64,000 nt of DNA from positions 62,001-126,000 of the forward strand of contig CACWSG010000002.1 in NCBI GenBank assembly GCA_902763535.1, written 5' to 3'. The translations under genes were made by a program, and so were the position numbers. The first letter of the stretch is position 1; each line of letters starts with the position of its first letter. Origin of the DNA: an uncultured Pseudomonadota bacterium. GTDB lineage: Bacteria; Pseudomonadota; Alphaproteobacteria; RF32; CAG-239. The notes under the pieces were generated by a model that saw nothing but the letters and a program-made list of their open reading frames with translations, was not told the origin of the DNA and searched no databases. Below are positions 27,452 through 36,063 of this stretch, one piece after another.

Positions 27452-27600
27452 TTTTTATTGGTGCGGCTCAAGCCGGAATATTTCGCTTACGCTTCATTCA
27501 CTGCGCTCGCTCGTAATTCTTACTCACCGGCACACCTCGTGTGCCTCTCGCTTGTAGTCAAACCGGCACTCGTGCCGCTTCGATACTCTGATATATCCTA
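27452..27600. repeat. tRNA-Leu 3'-end fragment and hairpin repeats
   Basis: TTTTTATTGGTGCG at 27452-27465 followed by a partly matching CCGGAAT repeats the 3' end of the tRNA-Leu gene (with its CCA complement TGG) and the terminator arm next to it, 180 bases away. Between the copies lie perfect hairpins GGCACAC-CTC-GTGTGCC and CGGCAC-TC-GTGCCG. No gene is visible in 27356-27600. Confidence 0.6.
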
Positions 27601-27641
27601 CCAATAAAAAACAGGGGAATAAATCCCCTGTTTTTTATTGG
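27601..27641 (-). terminator. Terminator of tRNA-Leu in an 18-bp perfect inverted repeat
   Basis: The arms 27601-27618 and 27624-27641 are perfect complements, 18 bp with a 5-base loop (ATAAA). The core ACAGGGGA/TCCCCTGT plus T-tract makes an intrinsic terminator for the tRNA; the outer CCAAT/ATTGG part includes the encoded CCA end of the tRNA. Confidence 0.85.
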
Positions 27642-27725
27642 TGCGCTAGGCCGGAATCGAACCGGCACGGTATTGCTACCAACAGATTTTAAGTCTGCAG
27701 CGTCTACCAGTTCCGCCACAAGCGC
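27639..27725 (-). tRNA. tRNA-Leu(UAA)
   Basis: 87 bases including an encoded CCA (27639-27641). Acceptor GCGC...GCGC, D-arm with GGTAGACGC, anticodon loop CTTAAAA with anticodon TAA, a long variable arm (TTGGTAGCAATACCGT) and T-loop GGTTCGATTCC are visible on the minus strand. One U-U mismatch sits in the acceptor stem. It reads UUA (and UUG by wobble), a common codon in this AT-rich genome. Confidence 0.95.
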
Positions 27726-27740
27726 ATAAAATTTAATCGT

Positions 27741-27769
27741 CTTATACATAATATTTTTAACAAATGCAA
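27741..27769 (-). promoter_or_regulatory. Promoter of tRNA-Leu
   Basis: Minus strand TTGCAT (27764-27769), 17 bases, TATAAG (27741-27746); 15 bases then lead to the mature tRNA 5' end. Confidence 0.65.
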
Positions 27770-27937
27770 GCCAATTTTTTTAATTTTATTATTATTCTCG
27801 CTTTGTAATTTTTCAGTTGTATTTTTTCACAAAATGTGCTTTGTTGCAAAAGTTAATTATTCATCAACGCTTTTTACCTCTTGCGGCAGATGACAGCGTC
27901 ACGGCAAGGCAAAAGGCTTTTTATTGAGGAAAATATT

Positions 27938-28648
27938 ATGATAAAAACTTTTAACATTTCTTGGAAAGACTATCTCATTCCCAACATTCACAACGAAGGA
28001 TGGCGTTTTGTCGGAATTTTTGCGGCAGTAACAGCGTTACTGGCAATGATTTGGCAACCTTTGGGATTGATAGGTTTGGTTTTAACAATTTGGTGCTACT
28101 ACTTTTTCCGCGATCCGCAGCGCATTACTCCCAATATTGAAAATGTGGTTGTTTCTCCCGCTGACGGCATTGTCCAAATGATTGCCAAAGTTGAAGCTCC
28201 TGAAGAACTTAACATGGGTAAAAAGAAATTCACCCGCGTCAGCATTTTTATGAGTGTGTTTAATGTCCATGTAAACCGTGCTCCTGCCGAAGGTAAAATC
28301 ATCAATGCGGTTTATGTTCCCGGCAAGTTTTTAAATGCTACTTTGGACAAAGCCAGCAAAGACAACGAGCGTCAGCTTCTTGCCATGAAGACCAAATGCG
28401 GCAAAGAAATTTGTTTTGTTCAAATCGCGGGTCTTGTTGCCCGTCGCATTGTTTGTGATGCTCAAATCGGTCAGGAATACAAAGCCGGTGAACGTTTTGG
28501 CATGATCAGATTCGGCTCGCGTTTAGATGTTTATTTGCCCGAAGGCATCAACCCTCAAGTTGTTTTGGGTCAAACAATGGTTGCCGGTGAAACCGTTATC
28601 GCCAACTTGATGAGTGACGACAAAGCTGCTGAAGGAGTTATCAGATAA
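27938..28648 (+). CDS. psd: Phosphatidylserine decarboxylase proenzyme, short type
   Basis: Converts phosphatidylserine to phosphatidylethanolamine. 236 residues from the ATG at 27938 (GAGGAAA upstream); an earlier in-frame ATG lacks a binding site. Two N-terminal membrane helices (WRFVGIFAAVTALLAM and IGLVLTIWCYYFF) are followed by FRDPQRITP, SPADGIVQ, and FMSVFNVHVNRAP. Self-cleavage is expected at Gly193-Ser194 in RFGSRLDVYLP, giving the pyruvoyl group on a 43-residue alpha chain. This is the short, archaeal-like subfamily common in Alphaproteobacteria. The stop shares a base with the pssA start. Confidence 0.95.
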   Translation: MIKTFNISWKDYLIPNIHNEGWRFVGIFAAVTALLAMIWQPLGLIGLVLTIWCYYFFRDPQRITPNIENVVVSPADGIVQMIAKVEAPEELNMGKKKFTRVSIFMSVFNVHVNRAPAEGKIINAVYVPGKFLNATLDKASKDNERQLLAMKTKCGKEICFVQIAGLVARRIVCDAQIGQEYKAGERFGMIRFGSRLDVYLPEGINPQVVLGQTMVAGETVIANLMSDDKAAEGVIR

Positions 28649-29433
28649 TGGAAAGAATCAACAAAAAACTGCAATTATCGCGCCAGCAGCTCAAGAGCCT
28701 GCCTTTTCGCAAAATTGCTCCCAATATTGTTACCATGTTAGCTCTGTGCGCAGGTGTAACCTCCATTCGTTATTCAATTCAGCAAGACTGGATTAAAGCG
28801 GTTATCTATATTTTTATTGCTGCTGTTTTTGATGGACTCGACGGACGTGTAGCTCGTTTCCTCAAAGGGTCCACCAAATTTGGTGCTGAGCTGGATTCTC
28901 TTTCTGACTTTGTCAGTTTCGGTGTTGCTCCGGCAATTTTAATGTTTCAATGGTCACTAAACAGCCTGCCGAAATTCGGTTGGTTTTTCTGCCTTTTGAT
29001 GGTCATCGGGCAAGCCATGCGCTTGGCTCGTTTCAATACCATGCTGGAAGAAGAGCCTCAACCGGAATATTGGCACAACTTTTTTGTCGGTGTTCCGGCT
29101 CCGGCAGCAGCGGCAATTGCGCTTATGCCTTGCATGATTTCTTTTGATTTTCCTGAAATCAGTTATATCGTGCGTTCGCACACTTTTTGCGCATCGATTT
29201 TATGTTTGGTTACCTTTTTGATGGTAAGCCGCATTCCAACTATCTCAACCAAGCGAATGAAGGTTCCCTCTTATTTGCTTATGCCTTTAATGCTGATAGT
29301 TGTGCTGTTTGCCTCATTCATCATAACCCAACCTTGGTTAACTTTGGGATTGATGGTAATCGGCTACATAATTTCTTTGCCGATTGGAATTTTGATTTTC
29401 TTGAAGATCAAAAAGCAAAGCATAAAAGCTTGA
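28648..29433 (+). CDS. pssA: CDP-diacylglycerol-serine O-phosphatidyltransferase
   Basis: Makes phosphatidylserine, the substrate of the upstream decarboxylase. 261 residues with about six to eight membrane helices. The CDP-alcohol phosphotransferase motif is present as DGLDGRVARFLKGSTKFGAELDSLSD (D-G-x2-A-R-x8-9-G-x3-D-x3-D), followed by FVSFGVAPA. The ATG overlaps the psd stop (TAATG), so synthesis of the two enzymes is coupled, a usual arrangement. Confidence 0.95.
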   Translation: MERINKKLQLSRQQLKSLPFRKIAPNIVTMLALCAGVTSIRYSIQQDWIKAVIYIFIAAVFDGLDGRVARFLKGSTKFGAELDSLSDFVSFGVAPAILMFQWSLNSLPKFGWFFCLLMVIGQAMRLARFNTMLEEEPQPEYWHNFFVGVPAPAAAAIALMPCMISFDFPEISYIVRSHTFCASILCLVTFLMVSRIPTISTKRMKVPSYLLMPLMLIVVLFASFIITQPWLTLGLMVIGYIISLPIGILIFLKIKKQSIKA

Positions 29434-29530
29434 CAGCTCAATTTTTTGAGTCTATAAGCTTAAAAGTCCGAGGACTCCGATGCTTAAAATTCGGAGCTTT
29501 AAATAATAACTAATTAACCGGAGAAATAAA

Positions 29531-29665
29531 ATGAAACGCACATATCAACCATCTAAGTTGGTTAGAGCTCGTCGCCATGGTTTTCGCACCCGTATGGCAA
29601 CTGCCGGCGGTCGCAAGGTTTTGTCGGCCCGCAGAGCTCATGGTCGTAAAAAATTGTCGGCCTAA
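29531..29665 (+). CDS. rpmH: 50S ribosomal protein L34
   Basis: 44 residues: [20 protein letters not shown] then [20 protein letters not shown] and KLSA. Standard L34 in length and sequence. CCGGAG lies 10 bases before the ATG. It heads the rpmH-rnpA-yidD-yidC-engB cluster. A short hairpin CTCCGA/TCGGAG sits upstream in the gap after pssA. Confidence 0.97.
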   Translation: MKRTYQPSKLVRARRHGFRTRMATAGGRKVLSARRAHGRKKLSA

Positions 29666-29677
29666 TACTTGACTACA

Positions 29678-30079
29678 ATGGAAATTTTTGCATTAAAAAA
29701 ACGCAAATATTTTGTTGAAGCCGCTCGTGGATACAAAGTCGTTACTAACGGTCTTGTCCTGCAAGCGGCTTTTTGTTTGCCCAATCAAAAGGCTTCCGAT
29801 AACTGTTGTTTTGTAGGTTTCACTGCCACCAAAAAATTAGGCAAAGCCCATATCCGTAATCGTGTTAAACGCCGCTTAAGAGCAATTGCCGCCGCTATTT
29901 TACCCACCAACGGACTTAATCATATCAATTATGTCTTTATCGGACGCCACAATACGGCAAACCTTGATTTTGCCTATATGTTACGCAAAGCCTCATCAGC
30001 TTTGAAAGAAATAAACTCTCAAATTATCTCCGCAAAGGATTCTGCCGTTGCTCAAGAAAATAATGATTGCGGCAATTAG
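29678..30079 (+). CDS. rnpA: Ribonuclease P protein component
   Basis: Protein cofactor of RNase P, which matures tRNA 5' ends. 133 residues from ATG at 29678 ([16 protein letters not shown], the family-typical start); a TTG three codons earlier is possible. The conserved RNR region appears as [22 protein letters not shown] (about residues 47-68), followed by [14 protein letters not shown]. The C-terminal 25 residues are an Asp/Asn-rich tail. The 3' end overlaps yidD by 17 bases. Confidence 0.95.
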   Translation: MEIFALKKRKYFVEAARGYKVVTNGLVLQAAFCLPNQKASDNCCFVGFTATKKLGKAHIRNRVKRRLRAIAAAILPTNGLNHINYVFIGRHNTANLDFAYMLRKASSALKEINSQIISAKDSAVAQENNDCGN

Positions 30080-30290
30080 ATTTTATCAAAAATGCCTGTC
30101 CCCGATTTTGCCCAATGTCTGCCGCTATACCCCCAGTTGCTCGCAATATTTTATTGAAGCTTTGCAAATTCATGGAATATTCAAAGGTTCTTGGCTCGGC
30201 ATAAAAAGGATTTTGCGTTGCCACCCTTGGGGCGGCTCCGGCTTTGACCCCGTCCCTCCAAGCAATAAAAACGCTGATAAAGATTTATAA
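30063..30290 (+). CDS. yidD: Membrane protein insertion efficiency factor YidD
   Basis: Small inner-membrane-associated protein that assists YidC. 75 residues from ATG at 30063; a TTG five codons upstream is an alternative. [33 protein letters not shown] and [18 protein letters not shown] are the invariant family features, including the three conserved cysteines. Overlap with rnpA and position before yidC are universal for this family. Confidence 0.95.
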   Translation: MIAAIRFYQKCLSPILPNVCRYTPSCSQYFIEALQIHGIFKGSWLGIKRILRCHPWGGSGFDPVPPSNKNADKDL

Positions 30291-30359
30291 CACTTGCTTT
30301 GCAAAAATTTTTATATTAAACAGAGAGATAAGTTTTTTATTTAAGGAGTTTGATTTTCA

Positions 30360-32048
30360 ATGAAGGAAGAAACTAAAGGTTTATATTTGGCAATATTATT
30401 ATCGGCCATAGCTATTATAGCATTTAATTGGATTTGGCCTGCTCCGCAACCGGAAACACCGACTGAAATTTCCGACAAACCGGCAATAGAAGAAAAAATC
30501 GCCGGCGCCCCGATTGATAATGAAGATTCTCTCTACTCTCCAACCGGACGCGATATTATGGATATTGCCGATGCTTTAGCCAAAGATCGCCGTTTGGTCA
30601 TAAACAATGATAAAATTCAAGGTTCCCTTCGCCTGAAAGGTGCTCGCTTTGATGACATCAATCTCAGCAAATACAAACTCAACCTTGAAGAAAACAGCCC
30701 TAATATTACTTTATTACAGCCCAGCAACACTATTGCTCCTTATTACGCTGAATTTGGCTGGCTTTCCGGCGAAAACATCAAATTACCCGACAACAACACC
30801 ATCTGGCAGGCTTTTGGTGATAAATTAACTCCGCAAACTCCAATTTTGCTGGAATGGAACAATGGTCAAGGATTAAAGTTTTCGCGCAAAATCTCCGTTG
30901 ATGAAAATTATATGTTCACTATTGAGCAAACGATTGAAAACAAATCCGGCAAAAGCATTACAGTTTATCCTTACGGACTTATCAATAAGGTTTACAAACC
31001 GGACGATACCGGTTCTAAAGTTGTGCACGAGGGAATGTTGGGTGTGTTAGATTCTTCGCTTAAAGAAATTCCTTCCGGAAAATTAAATATCGGTGAAAAG
31101 AAAGAATTTACTTCCACCGGCGGATGGGCCGGTTTCGGCGAACGTTATTGGTTTAGCGCTTTCATTTTAGACAATCAGACTTCCAGTAAAGTCCGTTTTT
31201 CAACCACTGCCGAAGACACTTATCAAACTGACTTTACCGGATCCCCGATTACAATCAATTCCGGCGCCATTGGTTCATCTAATGTGCGATTCTACGCCGG
31301 AGCCAAAGAAATTGCCCTTTTAGATGATTATGTCAAAAAACAAGGCATCGAAAAATTTGATTTGGCCGTTGATTTTGGCTGGTATTACTTTTTAACTAAA
31401 CCATTCTTCTATATCTTGGAATTTTTGTATCACTTTATCGGCAATATGGGTTGGGCTATTTTGTTGTTTGCCGCACTGCTTCGCTTAGCGATGTTTCCGG
31501 TTGCCAACAAATCTTATGAAAGTATGTCAAAGATGAAAAAGGTTCAGCCGAAAATCCAAGCGATTCAACAAACCTATAAAGACGATAAAATGCGCCAACA
31601 ACAAGCCATGATGGAACTTTATCGCAAAGAAAAAATCAATCCGGCATCCGGCTGTTTGCCGATGTTTATCCAAATTCCGGTATTTTTCTCTTTGTATAAA
31701 GTGTTGAACATCTCGATAGAGATTCGTCATGCACCTTTTATCGGCTGGATTAAAGACCTTTCTGCTCCCGATCCGATGACCTTATCGGCCATGAGCGGAC
31801 TGCCCATTCCATCGTTAATCGACTTGGGCGTTTGGCCGATTTTAATGGGACTTACCATGTTCTTGCAACAAAAATTGTCCCCAAAACCGGCTAACAAAGA
31901 TCAAGCCCGCATGATGATGCTTTTACCGATAGTATTTACTTTTATGTTGGGACATTTTGCTTCAGGTTTGGTAATTTATTGGACCTTAAGCAATGTCTTG
32001 TCAATTATCCAACAAAAGGCCATTATGCACAAAATCGGGGTTAAATAA
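30360..32048 (+). CDS. yidC: Membrane protein insertase YidC
   Basis: Inserts and folds inner-membrane proteins with or without Sec. 562 residues: an N-terminal helix (7-25), a large periplasmic domain (about 40-340, with GWAGFGERYWFSAFI), then five membrane helices containing MGWAILLFAALLRLAMFPVANKSYESMSKMKKVQPKIQAI with the conserved hydrophilic-groove arginine, PASGCLPMFIQIPVFFSLYKVL and GLVIYWTLSNVLSIIQQ. Complete. The TAA stop shares a base with the engB ATG. Confidence 0.98.
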   Translation: MKEETKGLYLAILLSAIAIIAFNWIWPAPQPETPTEISDKPAIEEKIAGAPIDNEDSLYSPTGRDIMDIADALAKDRRLVINNDKIQGSLRLKGARFDDINLSKYKLNLEENSPNITLLQPSNTIAPYYAEFGWLSGENIKLPDNNTIWQAFGDKLTPQTPILLEWNNGQGLKFSRKISVDENYMFTIEQTIENKSGKSITVYPYGLINKVYKPDDTGSKVVHEGMLGVLDSSLKEIPSGKLNIGEKKEFTSTGGWAGFGERYWFSAFILDNQTSSKVRFSTTAEDTYQTDFTGSPITINSGAIGSSNVRFYAGAKEIALLDDYVKKQGIEKFDLAVDFGWYYFLTKPFFYILEFLYHFIGNMGWAILLFAALLRLAMFPVANKSYESMSKMKKVQPKIQAIQQTYKDDKMRQQQAMMELYRKEKINPASGCLPMFIQIPVFFSLYKVLNISIEIRHAPFIGWIKDLSAPDPMTLSAMSGLPIPSLIDLGVWPILMGLTMFLQQKLSPKPANKDQARMMMLLPIVFTFMLGHFASGLVIYWTLSNVLSIIQQKAIMHKIGVK

Positions 32049-32695
32049 TGGACAGCAAAACGCTTGAATATTCAGCTGATGAATTGGTTGCCGCCGACAA
32101 AGCGGTAAAAGGCAAGGCTGAATTTATTCTAAGCGTAGCCGGTTTGCAACAGCTTCCGAACGATGACTTGCCGGAAATTGCTTTTGCCGGTCGTTCTAAT
32201 GTCGGAAAATCAAGCATTATAAATGCCCTGACCGGACAGAACGGCTTGGCTAAAACTTCCAATACTCCCGGACGCACCCAGCAACTCAATTTTTTCAAAC
32301 TGGCTGATCGTCTTTATTTGGTTGACTTTCCCGGCTATGGTTTTGCCAAAGCTCCTGAGGCTCAGGTCAAACAATGGCAAAAAATGATTTTTGCCTACCT
32401 GCAAGGTCGAGCATCACTGAAAAGAGTCTTTTTGCTGATAGATTCGCGCCACGGCATCAAAAAAGTTGACAGTGATATTATGGAACTATTGGATAAAGCA
32501 GCCGTAACCTACCAAATAGTTCTCACCAAAGCCGATAAAATATCTGCCGCAGAGTTGTCCAAGATGCAAAAAAGCACCGAAGATGAAACCAAAAAACACG
32601 CTGCTGCTTATGCTAAAATTTTAACAACCAGTTCCGAAAAAAAAATTGGAATTTCCGAGTTGCGAGCTGAAATTGCCGCCCTCATGAACGATTAG
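32048..32695 (+). CDS. engB: Ribosome biogenesis GTPase EngB (YihA/YsxC)
   Basis: GTPase for late 50S assembly. 215 residues: G1 AGRSNVGKSSIINAL (about 47-61), G2 TSNTPGRTQQLNFF, G3 DFPGYGFAKAP, G4 LTKADKIS. It overlaps yidC by one base and ends by a 4-base overlap with the convergent patatin gene. This yidC-engB order is common in Alphaproteobacteria. Confidence 0.95.
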   Translation: MDSKTLEYSADELVAADKAVKGKAEFILSVAGLQQLPNDDLPEIAFAGRSNVGKSSIINALTGQNGLAKTSNTPGRTQQLNFFKLADRLYLVDFPGYGFAKAPEAQVKQWQKMIFAYLQGRASLKRVFLLIDSRHGIKKVDSDIMELLDKAAVTYQIVLTKADKISAAELSKMQKSTEDETKKHAAAYAKILTTSSEKKIGISELRAEIAALMND

Positions 32696-33537
32696 GCTTT
32701 CAGAAAAGATTTTACCTCATCAAGAGCTTTCAGGGCATCTTGCCTTCCCAGCTCATACATGGCTTTAATTACCTCAATATTTGTTTCCAGCCGCCCGATT
32801 TTTATAAAAACTGATGGTTGTATAACCAGTGCTGTTCCATTTTTTTGCGCTTTTTCGACATATTCCAATTCATCATTATACATAAGATGCCGATTAACCA
32901 TTGCTTTAACAAACTCAGGATATTTTCGATAAACTTTTCTTGCCAACCATTTACTATGTGACGGCTTTTTACGATAACCGTAAGGACGCGTCAGCACCAC
33001 GATATTTTTATCATAGCCATGATTTTGTGCAGCCTTTAGCGGAATACTGTCACAAATACCGCCATCAAGCAATTTTTTACCATCGACTTCCACAATTCGT
33101 GAAAAGAAAGGCAGCGATGCCGAAGCCTGCACATATTTTATATCATAATGCATATCTTGACAGCAAATGTACTCGGCCTCTCCGCTTTCAACATTAGAGC
33201 ATACCGCATAAAACTTGGTTGGATTAGCATCAAAAGCCGCATAATCAAATTTATCTAATTTGTTGGGCAGCTCATCATAGCAAAAATCAACATCTACCAC
33301 ATTACCGGTCTTAAGCCAATTTCTAAAACTCATAAAACGATAATCATCATTATATTTTATGTTGTAGCGAATATCGCGTCCTATCTGTCTTGAAACAAAA
33401 GAGACTCCGTGAATAGCACCGGCCGAAACACCAAACACCGCATCAACATCAATCCCGTTCTCCAAAAAAACATCCAACACACCGGTTGTATATATTCCGC
33501 GTTTGCCGCCGCCTTCAAGAACTAATGATGATGCCAC
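32692..33537 (-). CDS. Patatin-like phospholipase
   Basis: 281 residues from a GTG start with AGGTGA upstream. Serine acyl hydrolase with the Ser-Asp dyad: oxyanion loop LEGGGKRGIYT (7-17), nucleophile elbow GVS38AG (36-40) and DGG in KLLDGGICDSIPL (near residue 157). Closest in feel to the E. coli YjjU group. It has no signal peptide, so it acts in the cytosol, on lipids or acyl esters of unknown identity. Type VI effectors can look alike, but no secretion genes are nearby. It is followed upstream (divergent order) by the lipoprotein at 33.6 kb on the same strand. Confidence 0.88.
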   Translation of the reverse strand: MASSLVLEGGGKRGIYTTGVLDVFLENGIDVDAVFGVSAGAIHGVSFVSRQIGRDIRYNIKYNDDYRFMSFRNWLKTGNVVDVDFCYDELPNKLDKFDYAAFDANPTKFYAVCSNVESGEAEYICCQDMHYDIKYVQASASLPFFSRIVEVDGKKLLDGGICDSIPLKAAQNHGYDKNIVVLTRPYGYRKKPSHSKWLARKVYRKYPEFVKAMVNRHLMYNDELEYVEKAQKNGTALVIQPSVFIKIGRLETNIEVIKAMYELGRQDALKALDEVKSFLKA

Positions 33538-33553
33538 CGCACTTCACCTAAAA

Positions 33554-34024
33554 TTACAATCCGTTATTGCTTTTGCCGCTAAACGGAGTATATTGCCCGA
33601 CTCCGCCGAAATATTTGCGGAAAAATCCCGGACGCTGACCTTTCACCTCGGTCACACTCTCATCCGGCTTAATATTTTTGCCATCAGCCAAAGTTAAAAC
33701 ATCAATAGTTTTCACTTCATCAGCCGCATTGAATGTTATACGCAGCACTTCGCGATCAATTTCCTGTGGAGCCCAAAAAGCCACTTTTTTAACATCAGCC
33801 GACATATAAATCCAACTGTTTTGATCAAATACATTCACCGAAGAAGGCAAACCTAAAACTCTCATCACATCATCTTTTGATGATCCGATTTCGATTCGGT
33901 TCAATCTCTCTTTGGCGGGCATATTACCGGTATGACTGACAAACCACTCATTTTGTTTTTCGGTCGAACAAGCCGCCAAAATACAAACAAAAGCCATCAT
34001 TGAAAATATTTTGCTGGTTGACAT
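33554..34024 (-). CDS. BamE/SmpA-OmlA family lipoprotein
   Basis: 156 residues from ATG at 34024 (AAGGA upstream), with a lipoprotein signal peptide ending LAAC20 or so. The mature part has RLNRIEIGSSKDDVMRVLGLPSSVNVFDQNSWIYMS, the SmpA/OmlA fold signature, followed by REVLRITFNAADEVKTIDV. BamE is a subunit of the outer-membrane barrel assembly complex; the C-terminal tail (KGQRPGFFRKYFGGVGQYTPF) is of the type seen in alphaproteobacterial members. It is divergent to yceD, as in many Alphaproteobacteria. Confidence 0.85.
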   Translation of the reverse strand: MSTSKIFSMMAFVCILAACSTEKQNEWFVSHTGNMPAKERLNRIEIGSSKDDVMRVLGLPSSVNVFDQNSWIYMSADVKKVAFWAPQEIDREVLRITFNAADEVKTIDVLTLADGKNIKPDESVTEVKGQRPGFFRKYFGGVGQYTPFSGKSNNGL

Positions 34025-34093
34025 AATACTATCCTTGCGTTTATATAACTTACAAAAAAACACTTATCTTTCTATAACATAAGGAAAACTTTT

Positions 34094-34618
34094 ATGCAAA
34101 ACAATTTTTCTTATCCCCTGAAACTTGAGGATATGAGTGCCTCAACCAAGCATTATGATTTTCAAGCAACCTCTTCAGAACTGCAATATATCGCCGAGAT
34201 TCTAAAGGTTCCAAGTATAAAATCATTTAAAATAATCTTAGATGTAACTTTTGACAAACCTCAGCACATGGTAAGAATCAAGGGAAAAATTGATGCGGCA
34301 GTTGAACAAATCAGCGTTATTTCTTTAAATCAATTCACCCGAAAATATCAAATCCATTTTGCCAGAAACTATGACACCAAATTATCATCAGCTCAACAAC
34401 GCGAACTTGAAGAATTTGAAGACATCAATGCTGACATTCCTGATGTTATGGAAAACGGTCAAATTGACCTGAAAGCCATATCTATGGAAGAACTCGCTCT
34501 TGAACTCGACGATTTTCCCAAACAAAAAGGCGAAACTTTTAATTTTGCTCCCGATTTTGACACTGAAGCAGACAAACCGCAGAATCCTTTCTCTGTACTG
34601 GAAAAACTAAAAAAATAA
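34094..34618 (+). CDS. yceD: YceD/DUF177 family protein
   Basis: 174 residues, acidic. DUF177 proteins are needed for normal 23S rRNA levels and for processing near rpmF in several bacteria and plants. Visible are FSYPLKLEDM at the start, a central VTFDKPQHMVRIKGKIDAAVEQ, and an acidic C-terminal part EDINADIPDVMENGQIDLKAISMEELALELDDFPKQKG, which is the conserved end of the family. It precedes rpmF by 151 bases, the conserved yceD-rpmF-plsX order. Confidence 0.88.
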   Translation: MQNNFSYPLKLEDMSASTKHYDFQATSSELQYIAEILKVPSIKSFKIILDVTFDKPQHMVRIKGKIDAAVEQISVISLNQFTRKYQIHFARNYDTKLSSAQQRELEEFEDINADIPDVMENGQIDLKAISMEELALELDDFPKQKGETFNFAPDFDTEADKPQNPFSVLEKLKK

Positions 34619-34769
34619 TAAAAAATCTCTTGCAAATTCAATCAAAATTGTTTTAATGCAAAAGAATTTCGCAAAATATTGCATTTATTTAGTTGCTTTT
34701 TAAAACTAAATGGTTTACAAATGCCAATAATCAAAAATGGAATAACTTTTAACACAAGGGTTAAGTAAA

Positions 34770-34955
34770 ATGGCTACACCTAAAAAGAAAACTTCAAAAT
34801 CACGCCGCGATATGCGTCGTTCACACGATGCTTTGACTGCAGCTTCTTATATGGAATGCCCGAATTGCGGTGAGTTGAAAAGGCCTCATGAGGTTTGTCC
34901 GAAATGCGGTCAATACAATGGTAAAGAAGTATTGAAGCAAAAAACTGCCGAATAA
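34770..34955 (+). CDS. rpmF: 50S ribosomal protein L32
   Basis: 61 residues: [20 protein letters not shown], then a zinc-finger type pair CPNC (39-42) and CPKC (52-55), so this is the zinc-binding C+ form. Its stop codon lies inside the left arm of a strong hairpin (34942-34970), probably a partial attenuator before plsX. The ATG follows AAGGGTTAAGTAAA. Confidence 0.96.
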   Translation: MATPKKKTSKSRRDMRRSHDALTAASYMECPNCGELKRPHEVCPKCGQYNGKEVLKQKTAE

Positions 34956-34970
34956 TCATTTCGGCAGTTT
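34942..34970 (+). terminator. Hairpin over the rpmF stop codon, before plsX
   Basis: AAACTGCCGAA (34942-34952) and TTCGGCAGTTT (34960-34970) form an 11-bp perfect stem with a 7-base loop containing the TAA. A weak T-rich tail (TTTCGTCTGATTCTT) follows. Confidence 0.65.
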
Positions 34971-35003
34971 CGTCTGATTCTTACATAGAACGGAGCTTAA
35001 AAA

Positions 35004-36053
35004 TTGGCTAAACAAGATATAGTCATATCAATAGATGCGATGGGGGGAGATAAATCCCCCAAAATCGTGATTGAGGGAATTGCTTTAGCTGCTAAAAAAA
35101 ATCCTGATGTCAAATATTTGCTGTTCGGCGATAGTGCGCAAGTAACTCCTTTATTACAAAAATTCCCCGAATTGCAGGGAAAATGTGAACTTCGTCATGC
35201 CCCTGAAATGGTTCACAACGAAGACAAACCATCACAGGTTATCCGCAACCGCAATACCAGTATGTTTATGGCTATTGATGCGGTCAAACGCGGCGAAGCT
35301 CAAGCTGTTGTTTCAGCCGGCAACACCGGTGCTCTGATGGCTATATCCAAGCTCAATCTTAAGACTATAAACAAAATCCATCGTCCGGCTATTGTCAGCA
35401 TTATGCCCCATCTTTATGGTCGCTACATTATGCTTGATTTGGGCGCAAACACCGAATGTGATGCTATCAATTTGTGTGAATTTGCTTTTATGGGCGAAAT
35501 ATTAGCCCACCGCGCTTTAGGCATCAAAAAGCCTCGCGTTGCACTGCTCAACATCGGCTCTGAAGAAATGAAAGGTCGCGAAGAAATCAAGTTAGCAGCC
35601 CAAATGATAAAAAGCTCCCATCTTGATATGGATTTTATTGGTTATATTGAACCTCACGATATTCAAAATGGTCTTGCCGATGTCATCGTCGCCGATGGTT
35701 TCACCGGAAATATTGCCTTAAAGTCGATTGAAGGAACCGCTAAGCAGCTTATCCGTATGTTTAAAGGCGCTATCAAAAAATCTTTGCTTGCTAAACTAGG
35801 TTTGTTGTTTATGCTGCCCTCTTTGCTTAAGGTAAGAAAGATTATGGATCCGCGTTTGTATAATGGTGCCATGTTCATAGGTCTTAACGGACTTTCGGTC
35901 AAGAGCCATGGCGGTGCTGATGCTTTTTCTTTCTCTAAATCGATTGAAAATGCTACTCATTTGATAGAGCAGGATTTCATTCCGACCATCAGGCAAGAAG
36001 TTGAAAAAGTTGATTTTGACGAATTGCAAGCCGTTATGTATGATGTTTACTAG
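35004..36053 (+). CDS. plsX: Phosphate acyltransferase PlsX
   Basis: Makes acyl-phosphate from acyl-ACP for phospholipid synthesis. 349 residues from a TTG start; CGGAG lies 8 bases before it. Motifs: ISIDAMGGDKSPKIVIEGI (8-26), LRHAPEMVHNEDKP, AVVSAGNTGALMA, LDLGANTECDAINL, ADGFTGNIALKSIEGTAK. The usual downstream partner fabH is absent; a membrane transporter follows 10 bases later. Confidence 0.96.
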   Translation: MAKQDIVISIDAMGGDKSPKIVIEGIALAAKKNPDVKYLLFGDSAQVTPLLQKFPELQGKCELRHAPEMVHNEDKPSQVIRNRNTSMFMAIDAVKRGEAQAVVSAGNTGALMAISKLNLKTINKIHRPAIVSIMPHLYGRYIMLDLGANTECDAINLCEFAFMGEILAHRALGIKKPRVALLNIGSEEMKGREEIKLAAQMIKSSHLDMDFIGYIEPHDIQNGLADVIVADGFTGNIALKSIEGTAKQLIRMFKGAIKKSLLAKLGLLFMLPSLLKVRKIMDPRLYNGAMFIGLNGLSVKSHGGADAFSFSKSIENATHLIEQDFIPTIRQEVEKVDFDELQAVMYDVY

Positions 36054-36063
36054 GCAGCTTTAG

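Noticed and set aside
27558..27749. 63-residue frame over tRNA-Leu (LVAELVDAADLKSVG type)
   Set aside because: Translation of the tRNA gene itself; no protein gene.
32692..33537. Patatin as a secreted toxin or defence (CapV-like) effector
   Set aside because: No signal peptide, secretion system or nucleotide cyclase gene lies nearby; a housekeeping lipase is the simpler reading.
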